From assembly GCA_031553415.1 (NCBI GenBank), contig JAVBLO010000064.1:1-37074 (forward strand): a DNA stretch of 37,074 nt. The letters are read 5' to 3'. The position numbers and the translations under genes were made by a program. Shown here piece after piece: positions 26,291 through 34,163 of this stretch; the stretch's first letter is position 1, and every line of letters starts with the position of its first letter. The notes below the pieces were generated by a model. That model was not told the origin of the DNA, ran no database searches, and worked only from the letters and a program-made list of their open reading frames with translations. The stretch comes from JAIRVZ01 sp031553415 (GTDB taxonomy: Bacteria; Bacteroidota; Bacteroidia; Bacteroidales; Azobacteroidaceae).

Positions 26291-27400
26291 TTAAATTTCA
26301 AAATCAACCTCATGCGCTTCCCAAAGTTGTGGAACTTCCAATTTATTCAACATTTTTTCCAATGCTGCATGAGGAATTGGAAACTCTCTGTTTTTATTCT
26401 GTTCCAACCATATTTTATGAGATTTCTCTATATACACAATCCTAACTTTAGCATGATAGGTCACGAACAAATCAATTAGTTGTCGCCGCATCAAACGGGT
26501 GATATTGGTTGCATTCCAGATGAAATTCTGCCCTTGCCTCAAATAAATACGTGCCTGTTCCTTGGCTTGTTGTACCACCCAACCTGTAGCAGAACTATCC
26601 AACGGACTCAATTTGTATTTCCTTCGAATATCATCCAAACTGATTACAGGCCAATCTTCCTTATTATTCTTCCTGATATAAAAATCTTTCCCCATACCAG
26701 GGAGTGCCGATAATAAAATCATTTCACTTTTGAAATTATCATGAGGAATATAATCAACATAGCTATTCTCAGTATTGAAGTAATGAAAGCGAGCATGATT
26801 AGATGGAAACTCATGAGGCTTATTCCAGCAATCCTGTTCTTTGCAATACATTTCAAAGAAATCTACTTGTTCCTTCAATTTCTTTTTATCATCACAGATA
26901 CGGCCTTTAACATCTGTTTCCGACAAGATTTTCAACAACTTCGTATTCACCCTCAAAGATGCCTCAAACAATTTCTTTTGATTATCTGAACGTTCCATTA
27001 ACCAAACAGGAAGTCCGTGATAACGCACTAAAGAAGCAATTTTCTCCCGGATTTCAAAAGGAGTTTCAACATCTTTGAACAACAACTCCCTGACAATACT
27101 TTCTCCCTTACGGGCATGATTAGGAGAAACAATACGGCCATCTTCTTCTGTTTGAGTAGTGTAACATTTTCCTATATCATGCAAAAAAGCAGCTGTCCAA
27201 AGTATTTCCTTGTCTTGTTCTTCAAGCATCTGATACTCATCCGATTGTTCCAATTCCTGTAAAACAAGATGGGTATGTTCGGCAACATTCCCTTCTCCAT
27301 GATAGAAAGAATTTTGTTCCGTTTGTTGCATATCCGCCAACCAATCAAATGTATTAACCAGTTGGCTCCATTCTTTATTATCAATTAATTTCCAAAACAT
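26291..27400 (-). CDS. HD-Pnk: HD phosphoesterase fused to polynucleotide 5'-kinase
   Basis: A 369-residue bifunctional RNA/DNA end-healing enzyme. The N-terminal HD domain carries His34, His42, His74-Asp75 (FLHDIGK, with Lys78), His95, His128, Asp163 and Arg167. This set fits, one residue shifted, what I recall as essential in Runella slithyformis HD-Pnk, whose HD domain removes 2',3'-cyclic or 3' phosphates. The C-terminal kinase starts at about residue 225 with P-loop ALPGMGKD (Lys238, Asp239), SLDDIRR, and NATNITRLMR as the lid arginines, as in T4 Pnkp-type kinases. The upstream gene is an RNA ligase, 16 nt away, so the two can heal and seal a cut RNA. Both halves look intact. Confidence 0.88.
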   Translation of the reverse strand: MFWKLIDNKEWSQLVNTFDWLADMQQTEQNSFYHGEGNVAEHTHLVLQELEQSDEYQMLEEQDKEILWTAAFLHDIGKCYTTQTEEDGRIVSPNHARKGESIVRELLFKDVETPFEIREKIASLVRYHGLPVWLMERSDNQKKLFEASLRVNTKLLKILSETDVKGRICDDKKKLKEQVDFFEMYCKEQDCWNKPHEFPSNHARFHYFNTENSYVDYIPHDNFKSEMILLSALPGMGKDFYIRKNNKEDWPVISLDDIRRKYKLSPLDSSATGWVVQQAKEQARIYLRQGQNFIWNATNITRLMRRQLIDLFVTYHAKVRIVYIEKSHKIWLEQNKNREFPIPHAALEKMLNKLEVPQLWEAHEVDFEI

Positions 27401-27416
27401 AATTCTAATGTATTAA

Positions 27417-28118
27417 TTATTTCATTGGCATATTCTTCTCCCAAACTAATTTTGCTCTTTTCCAATTCCGGATCCAATGTTCTCCTGTTTTAACATGCCC
27501 TTTCCGTACATATTTAAATACATTATGCGAAAAATCACTCACATTGTATTCCTCAACATTACGACTGACAACACCTTCACGGGAACAAGCTGATTCCAAA
27601 ACAGTATCGTAAGATTCAAATATACTCTGTTCTTCCGACCATTGGATAATTTGTTTCTTAAACATATTTTCTTCCAGGTTTTCGACACGTTGTTTTCCTA
27701 ATTCCGGAACAGTTGGAAAATCAAAAAGTGAGGCATAAAACCTGACTTCTTCCCACGAAAGCCATTTATCCATACAACGGGCGGCAAAAACAAAAAAATA
27801 TTCTTCCAACCGTTCATACCTAATAGAGTGGATGGCAAAAAGGTTTTCTCCAAACAATTCGATATTTCCTAAATCATTTCTTATCAAACTCCACCGATTC
27901 CTGATTTCCTGTGTCCATGGAGATTCTGTTGGCGCTGCATGCGAGCGTGCAAACACTCCGGCAGCGCTCAAACAATTATTTTCCCCATCCAATTTTTCCG
28001 TATGAACCAATTGTTCTATTTGTTGTATATCCTGCCAGTAATCCCTGTTAATCCGGTCATCACTGGTTGTACCAGGAGAAAACGGGAAATGGTAGGTTCT
28101 TCCATATTTTTGTGACAT
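27417..28118 (-). CDS. ATP-dependent RNA ligase (Rnl2-like nucleotidyltransferase)
   Basis: A 233-residue ligase of the covalent nucleotidyltransferase superfamily. Motif I is EKLDGENN with the AMP-accepting Lys42. Motif III-like is ELFGENLFAIHSI near residue 90, then YFFVFA (motif IIIa). Motif IV is REGVVSRN (Glu181), and motif V is FKYVRKGH (Lys202 and Lys206). The protein is shorter than T4 Rnl2 and lacks most of the C-terminal domain, as in small RNA-ligase-family members. It lies between the RtcB remnant (34 nt upstream) and HD-Pnk, so it should join the 3'-OH/5'-phosphate ends that HD-Pnk makes. The leader before its start resembles that before HD-Pnk. Confidence 0.85.
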   Translation of the reverse strand: MSQKYGRTYHFPFSPGTTSDDRINRDYWQDIQQIEQLVHTEKLDGENNCLSAAGVFARSHAAPTESPWTQEIRNRWSLIRNDLGNIELFGENLFAIHSIRYERLEEYFFVFAARCMDKWLSWEEVRFYASLFDFPTVPELGKQRVENLEENMFKKQIIQWSEEQSIFESYDTVLESACSREGVVSRNVEEYNVSDFSHNVFKYVRKGHVKTGEHWIRNWKRAKLVWEKNMPMK

Positions 28119-28152
28119 AATCTCTTAATGTGTTAATTATTTAATTTGCCAA

Positions 28153-28809
28153 TTATTCTTTATTCATTCTCACAATTTTAGGCATGAATTGTCCATGAAT
28201 ATCAACCAATTCTTTTTGGAAATCCATTACCCGTTCGATGTTTTTATATGCCAACGGAACTTCTTCCACGCTTCCACCAATCAGGCTGACACCTGCTGCA
28301 GATAACATTTTTTTCAATGCAGATTGGGTAAAGTTTTCCTTAGCTTTTTCGCGCGACATCGCCCTTCCTGCACCATGAGAAGCAGAATCCAATGATTCTT
28401 TATTTCCTTTTCCACAAACCAGATAGCCAGGATTCGCCATACTCCCCGGAATAATGCCTGCTTCACCTGAATGTGCAGGAGTCGCACCTTTGCGGTGAAT
28501 GACAATCTCGTTTCCGTTTACAGAAAGCTCTTTCCAGGCAAAATTGTGATGGTTTCCTATTGTCGCTATCGCTTTCAAACCCAATGCTTTTGCCAGGTTA
28601 ATATGTATCCGTTCATGACACTGCGCATAACGTTGTATAAAAGCAGGTTTCTCTGCAAAAACAGACAAAGTCATGCGACACCCAATATCAACACCAACAG
28701 CATAAGGAATAACTGCATCTTTCACAGCCAATACACCTCCGATAGGAAGCCCGTAACCGGCATGTGCATCAGGCATCAAAGCTCCCTGTACGGCAATAGG
28801 CAACCTCAT
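28153..28809 (-). CDS. rtcB: RtcB-family ligase remnant with large internal deletion
   Basis: This 218-residue frame contains two separate parts of RtcB joined together. Residues 1-52 are the early block (GALMPDAHAGYGLPIGGV, IPYAVGVDIGCRM with its metal-binding Cys). From about residue 66 it resumes at the C-terminal part (CHERIHINLAKALGL, GNHHNFAWKEL, VIHRKGATPAHSGEAGIIPG, SASHGAGRAMSR). The middle of the family, normally some 200 residues with GxGNHF and HSGSR metal and GMP site motifs, is absent. The usual N-terminal 60 or more residues are also missing. RtcB is normally 400-480 residues. It is most probably inactive, though the frame is still open and coupled (ATGA) to the fragment upstream. 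Confidence 0.82.
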   Translation of the reverse strand: MRLPIAVQGALMPDAHAGYGLPIGGVLAVKDAVIPYAVGVDIGCRMTLSVFAEKPAFIQRYAQCHERIHINLAKALGLKAIATIGNHHNFAWKELSVNGNEIVIHRKGATPAHSGEAGIIPGSMANPGYLVCGKGNKESLDSASHGAGRAMSREKAKENFTQSALKKMLSAAGVSLIGGSVEEVPLAYKNIERVMDFQKELVDIHGQFMPKIVRMNKE

Positions 28810-28961
28810 AGCCAGTTAAGGATTGCCTCCAATGTTTGTATTACATTTTCTTTTGTTTCGTGTTTATAATGTTTTGAAACTATATTGATGACTAAGCTCC
28901 GGGCTACAGGATCGGTGTAACCTATCCGGCTTAGTTCTTTAAGTTGGATTTTTAAGCCCAT
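28806..28961 (-). pseudogene. rtcB: N-terminal fragment of the same RtcB gene
   Basis: A 51-codon frame, MGLKIQLKELSRIGYTDPVA onward to EAILNWL, resembles the N-terminus of the Bacteroidetes RtcB group (a GYxxxxARSLxINxVxKHYKH pattern). It stops with TGA overlapping the ATG of the downstream RtcB block (28809). Residues expected between this fragment and GALMPDAH, about 50-60, are missing. I read it as the 5' end of one decayed gene. That reading rests on memory of the family and should be tested by alignment. Confidence 0.55.
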
Positions 28962-29080
28962 GATGATTATTTTGGTGCACAGGTACAAGATGCAGGTTAC
29001 AAGGTAGTTTATGCACAAAATATGTAAAAACTACAATACATGCAGATGTATTAGTGCAAGTAATAAAAAAATTGTTGATT

Positions 29081-29231
29081 AAAAAACGGATTATTAATTT
29101 GCAGTTTTGAAGTGTATGCAAATTCTTCCGACGGTATGTTACCGTGGATAATCCGAGGGGCGATATGTAGTTATTTCTCCAGCATAGTTGTACCCTTTCC
29201 TAATCTTTAAGTTGGGTATTGTTCTATAAAC
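29081..29231 (-). ncRNA. Candidate structured leader or small RNA upstream of the RNA-repair operon
   Basis: A minus-strand transcript from the 29238 promoter would span about 150 nt to a U6 tract. CGGAUUAU (29155-29148) pairs perfectly with AUAAUCCG (29094-29087) just before the U-run. Inside are two perfect hairpins: ACGGUA/UACCGU (29145-29131) with a 3-nt loop, and AAUUUGCA/UGCAAAUU (29124-29096) with a 13-nt loop. CGGUUUAU at the 5' end (about 29233-29226) could instead pair with AUAAUCCG with one mismatch. I do not recognise the family; a 6S-like RNA of the Bacteroidales or a leader controlling rtcB are the options. Confidence 0.45.
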
Positions 29232-29237
29232 CGGCGG

Positions 29238-29268
29238 CAAAGATATATATTTTTTCCACAAATACAAA
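29238..29268 (-). promoter_or_regulatory. Full Bacteroidetes promoter facing the RNA-repair operon
   Basis: On the minus strand TTTG (29268-29265), a 19-nt spacer, then TATCTTTG (29245-29238). It matches the consensus exactly. Start of transcription would be near 29231, some 270 nt before the RtcB N-terminal fragment. Confidence 0.72.
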
Positions 29269-29318
29269 AATTATATACTTTTTACTCAAGAGAATTACAT
29301 AATTAGCCGTATTTTTAT

Positions 29319-29326
29319 TAATTTTG
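29319..29326 (+). promoter_or_regulatory. -7 box of pheT
   Basis: TAATTTTG fits TAnnTTTG, 29 nt before the pheT ATG. No -33 TTTG at the right distance. Confidence 0.42.
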
Positions 29327-29355
29327 GCGGCACAATTTGAAAATATAATATTGCA

Positions 29356-31818
29356 ATGAATATCTCGTACAATTGGCTTAAAGATTACGTTAATACGGAT
29401 TTAACACCTAAAGAACTGGCGGATGCCCTGACTTCCATCGGACTGGAAACTGGAAGCGTAGACGAAGTGGAAACTATTAAAGGTGGTCTTGAAGGCCTGT
29501 TTATCGGTAAAGTGCTGACTTGTGAAGAACATCCCAATTCTGATCATTTACACATCACAACTGTTGATGTGGGACAAGGCGAAGTTTTACAAATTGTATG
29601 TGGAGCTCCCAATGTGGCTGCCGGACAAAAAGTCGTTGTTGCTGTTAATGGAGCCAAATTATATTCAGGTGATGAATGTTTTACTATCAAAAAATCAAAA
29701 ATCAGGGGAGTTGAATCGAATGGAATGATTTGTGCCGAAGACGAAATCGGTATCGGAACAAGTCATGACGGCATTATAGTTCTTCCTGAAAATGCGGTTG
29801 TAGGAACTCCTGCAAAAAAATATTATAATATAGAAAGTGATTATGTTCTGGAAGTTGACATTACACCCAACCGTGTGGATGCAACTTCTCACTATGGTGT
29901 TGCCCGAGATTTAGCAGCTTACCTGAAACAAAACGGCAAAGTTGTGAAATTGCAAAAACCTTCTGTTGAAGCATTCAAAATAGATGATAAATCTCCTGCC
30001 GTTGAAGTTATCGTAGATAATACGGAAGCTTGCCCGCGTTATTCCGGTGTAACTATTAAAGGAGTAAAAGTAACTGAAAGTCCCGACTGGCTGAAAAAAC
30101 GTTTGCAAATCATTGGTTTACGACCTATAAATAATGTAGTTGATATTACCAATTACATCCTTCATGAAACAGGACATCCTCTCCATGCTTTCGACATGAA
30201 AGAGATTCATGGAGAAAAAGTCTATGTCATGACTTTGAATGAAGGAACAGAATTCACTACTTTAGACGGAATTGACAGGAAATTAAGCAATAAAGACCTG
30301 ATGATATGTAATGCCAATGGCGGAATGTGTATCGCAGGTGTTTTCGGTGGTTTGAAATCGGGTGTAACAGAAGATACTACTGATGTATTCCTCGAATCGG
30401 CTTATTTCCATCCGACCTGGATACGTAAAACTGCCCGGCGCCATGGATTAAATACTGATGCATCTTTCCGTTTCGAAAGAGGTTGTGACCCCAATAATAC
30501 ACTTTATGTACTAAAACGTGCAGCTTTGCTTATCAAAGAAGTTGCCGGCGGTAAAATCTGTGGGGAAATCCAGGATGTTTACCCCTCTCCTATTACAAAT
30601 CCTAAAGTAAATCTTTCCATCCAAAAAGTACATGATCTGATTGGTAAAGAGATCCCTGTTGATACATTGGTTAGTATCTTAAAAAGCCTGGAAATAGAAG
30701 TCATTAAGCAACATAAGGATGAACTGGAACTGGCTGTTCCGACTTATCGCGTAGATGTATCAAGAGATGTTGATGTCATCGAAGATATTTTGCGCATATA
30801 TGGATATAATAATGTGGAAACCGGAGATAGCTTAAAATCCAATCTGTCTTATGAAACAGAAACAGATAAAAGCTATAAACTGCAGAACCTGATTTCCGAA
30901 CAATTAACAGGCGCCGGATTTTATGAAATTATGAATAATTCATTGACTGCATCTGCATATTATTCAGAATCCGAATTATTCCCTCTGAATCAATGCATTA
31001 AAATGCAAAATCCTTTAAGCGCCGAATTGGATGTTATGCGCCAGACTTTACTTTATGGAGGCTTACAAAGTATCGGATACAACAGGAACAGGAAAAATGG
31101 AGACCTGAAATTCTATGAATTCGGGAATACATATTTCTATCTTGCCGATAAACTGAAAGAAGGAGACAATCTGTCAGCCATCAAAGAAGAATTCCATCTG
31201 GGATTATGGATTACTGGTAACAACGTATCAAACAGCTGGTTGCAAACAGATCAAAAATCTTCAGTATTCGATTTGAAAGCATCTGTCGAAAATATTTTAT
31301 TGCGGTTAGGAGTCAATTCCAAAAAACTTTCTTATTCGCAATACCACGATGAAATGTTTTCCGCAGCACTATCTATTGAGACTATATCTGGAAGAAAACT
31401 CGGAGTTCTGGGAATCATTCAAAAGAAAATGTGCAAAAAATTCGATATCGATGCCGAAGTTTATTTCGCAGAATTAAACTGGAATTTAGTGATGAAAGAA
31501 ATCAAATCACATCAGACAAAATATTCTGAAATTTCAAAATTCCCATCAGTAAAACGCGACCTGGCATTGTTAGTCGACAAAAAAATCCAATTCGCAGAAA
31601 TAGAAAAAATAGCTTTTGATACAGACAAAAAATTACTTAAAGAAGTCAGTTTATTTGATGTTTATGAAGGCAAAAATCTACCGGAAGGTAAAAAATCGTA
31701 TGCTGTTAGTTTTATCTTACAGGATGAAGAAAAAACCCTGAATGATAAGCAGATAGATAGCATAATGAAGAGAATTCAAAACAATATAGAAACAAAATCA
31801 GGAGCAGTTCTCCGGTGA
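29356..31818 (+). CDS. pheT: Phenylalanyl-tRNA synthetase beta subunit
   Basis: The 820-residue beta chain of bacterial PheRS, which charges tRNA-Phe together with PheS. Start MNISYNWLKDYVNTDLTPKE is typical. The tRNA_bind (EMAP/OB) domain covers about residues 40-150 (GKVLTCEEHPNSDHLHITTV, KSKIRGVESNGMICAEDEIG). The B3/4 editing domain is at about 210-385 (TNYILHETGHPLHAFD, RHGLNTDASFRFERG), B5 at about 400-480, the synthetase-like core at about 485-700, and the FDX-ACB domain at the end (FPSVKRDLALLVDKKI, LFDVYEGKNLPEGKKSYAVS). pheS is not in the window. The stop TGA lies inside a GTGAAC repeat word. Confidence 0.97.
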   Translation: MNISYNWLKDYVNTDLTPKELADALTSIGLETGSVDEVETIKGGLEGLFIGKVLTCEEHPNSDHLHITTVDVGQGEVLQIVCGAPNVAAGQKVVVAVNGAKLYSGDECFTIKKSKIRGVESNGMICAEDEIGIGTSHDGIIVLPENAVVGTPAKKYYNIESDYVLEVDITPNRVDATSHYGVARDLAAYLKQNGKVVKLQKPSVEAFKIDDKSPAVEVIVDNTEACPRYSGVTIKGVKVTESPDWLKKRLQIIGLRPINNVVDITNYILHETGHPLHAFDMKEIHGEKVYVMTLNEGTEFTTLDGIDRKLSNKDLMICNANGGMCIAGVFGGLKSGVTEDTTDVFLESAYFHPTWIRKTARRHGLNTDASFRFERGCDPNNTLYVLKRAALLIKEVAGGKICGEIQDVYPSPITNPKVNLSIQKVHDLIGKEIPVDTLVSILKSLEIEVIKQHKDELELAVPTYRVDVSRDVDVIEDILRIYGYNNVETGDSLKSNLSYETETDKSYKLQNLISEQLTGAGFYEIMNNSLTASAYYSESELFPLNQCIKMQNPLSAELDVMRQTLLYGGLQSIGYNRNRKNGDLKFYEFGNTYFYLADKLKEGDNLSAIKEEFHLGLWITGNNVSNSWLQTDQKSSVFDLKASVENILLRLGVNSKKLSYSQYHDEMFSAALSIETISGRKLGVLGIIQKKMCKKFDIDAEVYFAELNWNLVMKEIKSHQTKYSEISKFPSVKRDLALLVDKKIQFAEIEKIAFDTDKKLLKEVSLFDVYEGKNLPEGKKSYAVSFILQDEEKTLNDKQIDSIMKRIQNNIETKSGAVLR

Positions 31819-31851
31819 ACATAGCTCACAACTCACTATTCACAAAAAATT

Positions 31852-32562
31852 ATGGGAAGAGCGTTTGAATATCGCAAAGCGACAAAAATGAAAAGATGGG
31901 GCAATATGGCCCGCGTATTTACCAAATTAGGAAAACAGATTACTATAGCTACCAAAGAAGGCGGACCTGACCCAGATACCAATCCCCGTTTGCGCGTACT
32001 TTTTCAACAGGCTAAAAAGGAAAATATGCCCAAAGAAAATGTAGAACGTGCTATCAAAAAAGCAACATCTAAAGATGAGGGCGATTACAAGGAAGTGGTA
32101 TATGAAGGATATGGACCTTTTGGTATTGCTATTGTGGTAGAAACGGCAACCGACAATACAACCCGGACTGTAGCCAATGTCCGCAGTTACTTCAATAAAC
32201 ATGGCGGTTCTTTGGGAACCAGTGGCAGCCTCCAATTTCTTTTCGACCACAAATGTGTATTCAAAATCACATCTAAAGATGGCGTTTCTTTAGAAGATTT
32301 GGAACTTGAATTAATCGATTTCGGGGTAGATGAAGTTGAACAGGAAGAAGATGGAATCATACTTTATGGTGAGTTTCAATCTTATTCTGCTATCCAGAAA
32401 TATTTAGAAGAAAACGGCTACGAAATACAAAGCGCCCAATTTGAACGGATTCCAAATGATTATAAAAGCGTTACAGAAGAGCAACGCGCACAAATCGAAA
32501 AATTATTGGACAAATTCGAAGACGACGACGATGTTCAGAACGTTTTCCATAATATGGAATAA
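31852..32562 (+). CDS. yebC: YebC/PmpR-family protein (TACO1-like)
   Basis: A 236-residue YebC-family protein. Family features: MGRAFEYRKATKMKRWGNMA start, FTKLGKQITIATKEGGPDP, NPRLRVLFQQAKKENMPKEN, the GDYKEVVYEGYGPFG turn, and NTTRTVANVRSYFNKHGGSL. In E. coli and P. aeruginosa members act as transcription regulators or, as recent work suggests, relieve ribosome stalling at proline-rich motifs. The C-terminal end is acidic (DKFEDDDDVQNVFHNME). It is 33 nt downstream of pheT and likely cotranscribed. Confidence 0.95.
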   Translation: MGRAFEYRKATKMKRWGNMARVFTKLGKQITIATKEGGPDPDTNPRLRVLFQQAKKENMPKENVERAIKKATSKDEGDYKEVVYEGYGPFGIAIVVETATDNTTRTVANVRSYFNKHGGSLGTSGSLQFLFDHKCVFKITSKDGVSLEDLELELIDFGVDEVEQEEDGIILYGEFQSYSAIQKYLEENGYEIQSAQFERIPNDYKSVTEEQRAQIEKLLDKFEDDDDVQNVFHNME

Positions 32563-32689
32563 GTAAAATAATTACGAATTACAGGTCAAATAAAACGCCC
32601 CCAGCCTCCTAATTGGACAGTATGCCCCTCAAATAGCAGCTGGAGCATAATTTTCCGGAACTGGGGATTTTTGTTTCGTGGCTTTAATT

Positions 32690-33274
32690 TCAGCTCACCT
32701 TGTCAAACTCATATCTTTTCCGGAATTCCCTTGGAGATATATTCTTTACTCTTTTGAACAGATTATTATACCGGTTGAGCGAATTAAACCCTGAATTGTA
32801 GGCGATTTCGGTTATGCTTTCATTAGTGCCGAGCAGTAAGGAAATGGATTTTTCTAACCTTACTTCATTGATATAACTAATCAGGCATTGACCTGTATGC
32901 TTTTTGAAAAAATTACACAAAGCATTGGGTGACATCCCGATATGGTCTCCAATCATTTTGATTTTAATTGTTTCCCTGTAATGTTCCTGCACAAATACCT
33001 TTATCTTTTCGACTCTTTTTTCGTAAACGCCCTCCGGCCTTGTTTTCCTGATTTCTTCCGTAATAATATCTGCTAACTGTGAAAACACGTCTGTTATTTC
33101 CCTGATTTTCAACACCTCTTCCAACTGTTTTATCTTTCCCTGCGATTCCGGGGAAAGCAGTTTACAAATAGGAGTATACACTTTGTGGTTTTCCAATGCC
33201 AGGTAATGGAATAAAGAGAATTGGTTGAAAACAGCTTCTATTGCGTTTTCTTCATTTGTTTTAATTGTGTACAT
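32690..33274 (-). CDS. AraC-family regulator lacking the N-terminal sensor domain
   Basis: A 194-residue protein whose residues about 88-190 form a complete AraC double HTH: IKIKMIGDHIGMSPNALCNF, FKKHTGQCLISYINEVRLEK, ITEIAYNSGFNSLNRYNNLF and ISPREFRKRY. The first 87 residues are helical and correspond to the linker region seen before the HTH in longer Bacteroidetes members. The usual cupin-like arm (about 100 residues) is absent, and I see no frame for it upstream, where a GC-rich repeat block begins about 85 nt before the start. Either a short AraC type or a gene that lost its 5' part. The target is unknown; it diverges from the HU/holin/lysozyme cassette. Confidence 0.8.
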   Translation of the reverse strand: MYTIKTNEENAIEAVFNQFSLFHYLALENHKVYTPICKLLSPESQGKIKQLEEVLKIREITDVFSQLADIITEEIRKTRPEGVYEKRVEKIKVFVQEHYRETIKIKMIGDHIGMSPNALCNFFKKHTGQCLISYINEVRLEKSISLLLGTNESITEIAYNSGFNSLNRYNNLFKRVKNISPREFRKRYEFDKVS

Positions 33275-33720
33275 GAATTTTAATTTAAAATAGTTTATAC
33301 TTTGACAGATTTAAAGAATATTCAAATCGGTCACGATTTGAGCTATCTGCATGCCATAGCCCCTGACTCCCTGATACCTGTCCCCCAGATATGCGGGAAT
33401 CAGGGGCCAGGACACCTGATGTTTGCGCCTCAGACATCCATATATTTAAGCCCCGGTCATGCAGGAGTCCGGGGCACAGATATACAGGAGACCGAGGCGA
33501 TTGTATGCGGGAGCCTCTACACATCCTGTGCAAGACCCTTTCCTAAGTTTCAAGATGTATTAAATGCATTCATATCATATTTGTTAAAAGTGATTAACTA
33601 TAGGATAGAATCGGCACAGCGGGCCGGTTTTATCCTTCTTACTTTTGTCATGTAAACAGCAATAAAAGTTTGATCAGACATTTTATTCAACCATTCATTA
33701 ACAATTAAATTTTTTAGATT
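33275..33720. other. 446-nt stretch with GC-rich repeat block
   Basis: Besides the repeat block (33359-33517), it holds a possible -7 box TACTTTTG at 33640-33647 facing the HU-like gene. Frames that are open here on both strands are made of the repeats and have no gene-like composition. Confidence 0.5.
33359..33517. repeat. GC-rich repeat block of 21-nt units
   Basis: A unit near AGATATGCRGGAGTCCGGGG is found at 33387-33407, 33455-33475, 33478-33498 and, partially, 33501-33517. An inverted unit is at 33359-33379. The last three are spaced 23 nt apart. The inverted pair 33359/33387 forms an imperfect hairpin with 8 perfect outer pairs (GCCCCTGA/TCAGGGGC), and GCCCCGG/CCGGGGC (33450-33475) another. 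The block is much richer in GC than the flanks. Confidence 0.6.
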
Positions 33721-34107
33721 ATGGCAATACGCTATCAAGTGATGTCTTTGAGCAATCCGAAAGACCCGGAAGCTCCGGCAAAATATTACCTGATTAACAG
33801 GAATGTAGGTAAAGTCGATAGAGACTATCTAATCAAAGATATGGTTCGGCATACATCTTTGACCTATCAGGAAGCATCTACTGCTATTGATTACCTTTTC
33901 GAATCAGTTCCCCGTTTGTTGGAATTGGGTTTTACGGTTCAATTGGGTAAATTAGGATATTTCCGGTTGAGTATCCGCAGCAAAGGGAGCGACCTCAAAG
34001 AAGAAGCTACACCTGATAAAATCAAAAGCATACACCTGAATTTTATTGTGGGCAGGGAAATTCAGAAAGAAATCAATCAATATGCAGTGGAGAAATTTCC
34101 TGAATAA
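33721..34107 (+). CDS. HU-like DNA-binding protein (HU-HIG type)
   Basis: A 128-residue protein of the Bacteroidetes HU-like group. The pattern MAIRYQVMSLSNPKDPEAPA, KYYLINRNVGKVDRDYLIKD, STAIDYLFESVPRLLELGFT, LGKLGYFRLSIRSKGS fits HU-HIG/IHF-like domains that recur beside lysozyme or amidase genes in Bacteroidales. It probably bends or coats DNA. A terminator-like hairpin lies 15 nt after its stop, so part of its mRNA may end before the holin-like gene, giving more HU than lysis protein. The neighbourhood resembles the HU / small protein / amidase cassettes common in Bacteroides. Confidence 0.85.
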   Translation: MAIRYQVMSLSNPKDPEAPAKYYLINRNVGKVDRDYLIKDMVRHTSLTYQEASTAIDYLFESVPRLLELGFTVQLGKLGYFRLSIRSKGSDLKEEATPDKIKSIHLNFIVGREIQKEINQYAVEKFPE

Positions 34108-34121
34108 ATAAGTTTAACCTG

Positions 34122-34147
34122 GGAGGCTTTACCAAAAGCCTCCTTTT
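34122..34147 (+). terminator. Hairpin between the HU-like and holin-like genes
   Basis: GGAGGCTTT (34122-34130) pairs with AAAGCCTCC (34135-34143) around a 4-nt loop and is followed by TTTT. The T-run is short, so partial read-through into the holin-like gene is possible. Confidence 0.72.
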
Positions 34148-34163
34148 AATCCAGTTATGTATT

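Larger units (their letters stand above)
28962..29355. other. 394-nt gene-free stretch between rtcB and pheT
   Basis: No protein gene is seen. It holds a divergent pair of promoters: a full TTTG-N19-TATCTTTG promoter on the minus strand (29238-29268) and a -7 box for pheT (29319-29326). Between 29231 and 29081 the minus-strand RNA could fold into a multi-branched structure ending in six U residues. Confidence 0.6.

Noticed and set aside
28471..28869. Open frame of 132 codons antisense to the RtcB remnant
   Set aside because: Antisense shadow of the conserved RtcB segments, with no recognised features.
29081..29231. tRNA or tmRNA gene
   Set aside because: No T-loop GGTTCRA-type motif, no CCA end and no cloverleaf; the fold is different.
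33359..33517. CRISPR array or IS end
   Set aside because: Units are degenerate, partly inverted and nearly adjacent; no transposase or spacers.
33285..33533. Open frame of 82 codons on the minus strand in the repeat block
   Set aside because: Its residues come from the GC-rich 21-nt repeats; no start signal and no protein-like composition outside the repeats.
33302..33655. Open frame of 117 codons on the plus strand over the same block
   Set aside because: It also follows the repeats and begins with a non-ATG codon; no recognised domain.
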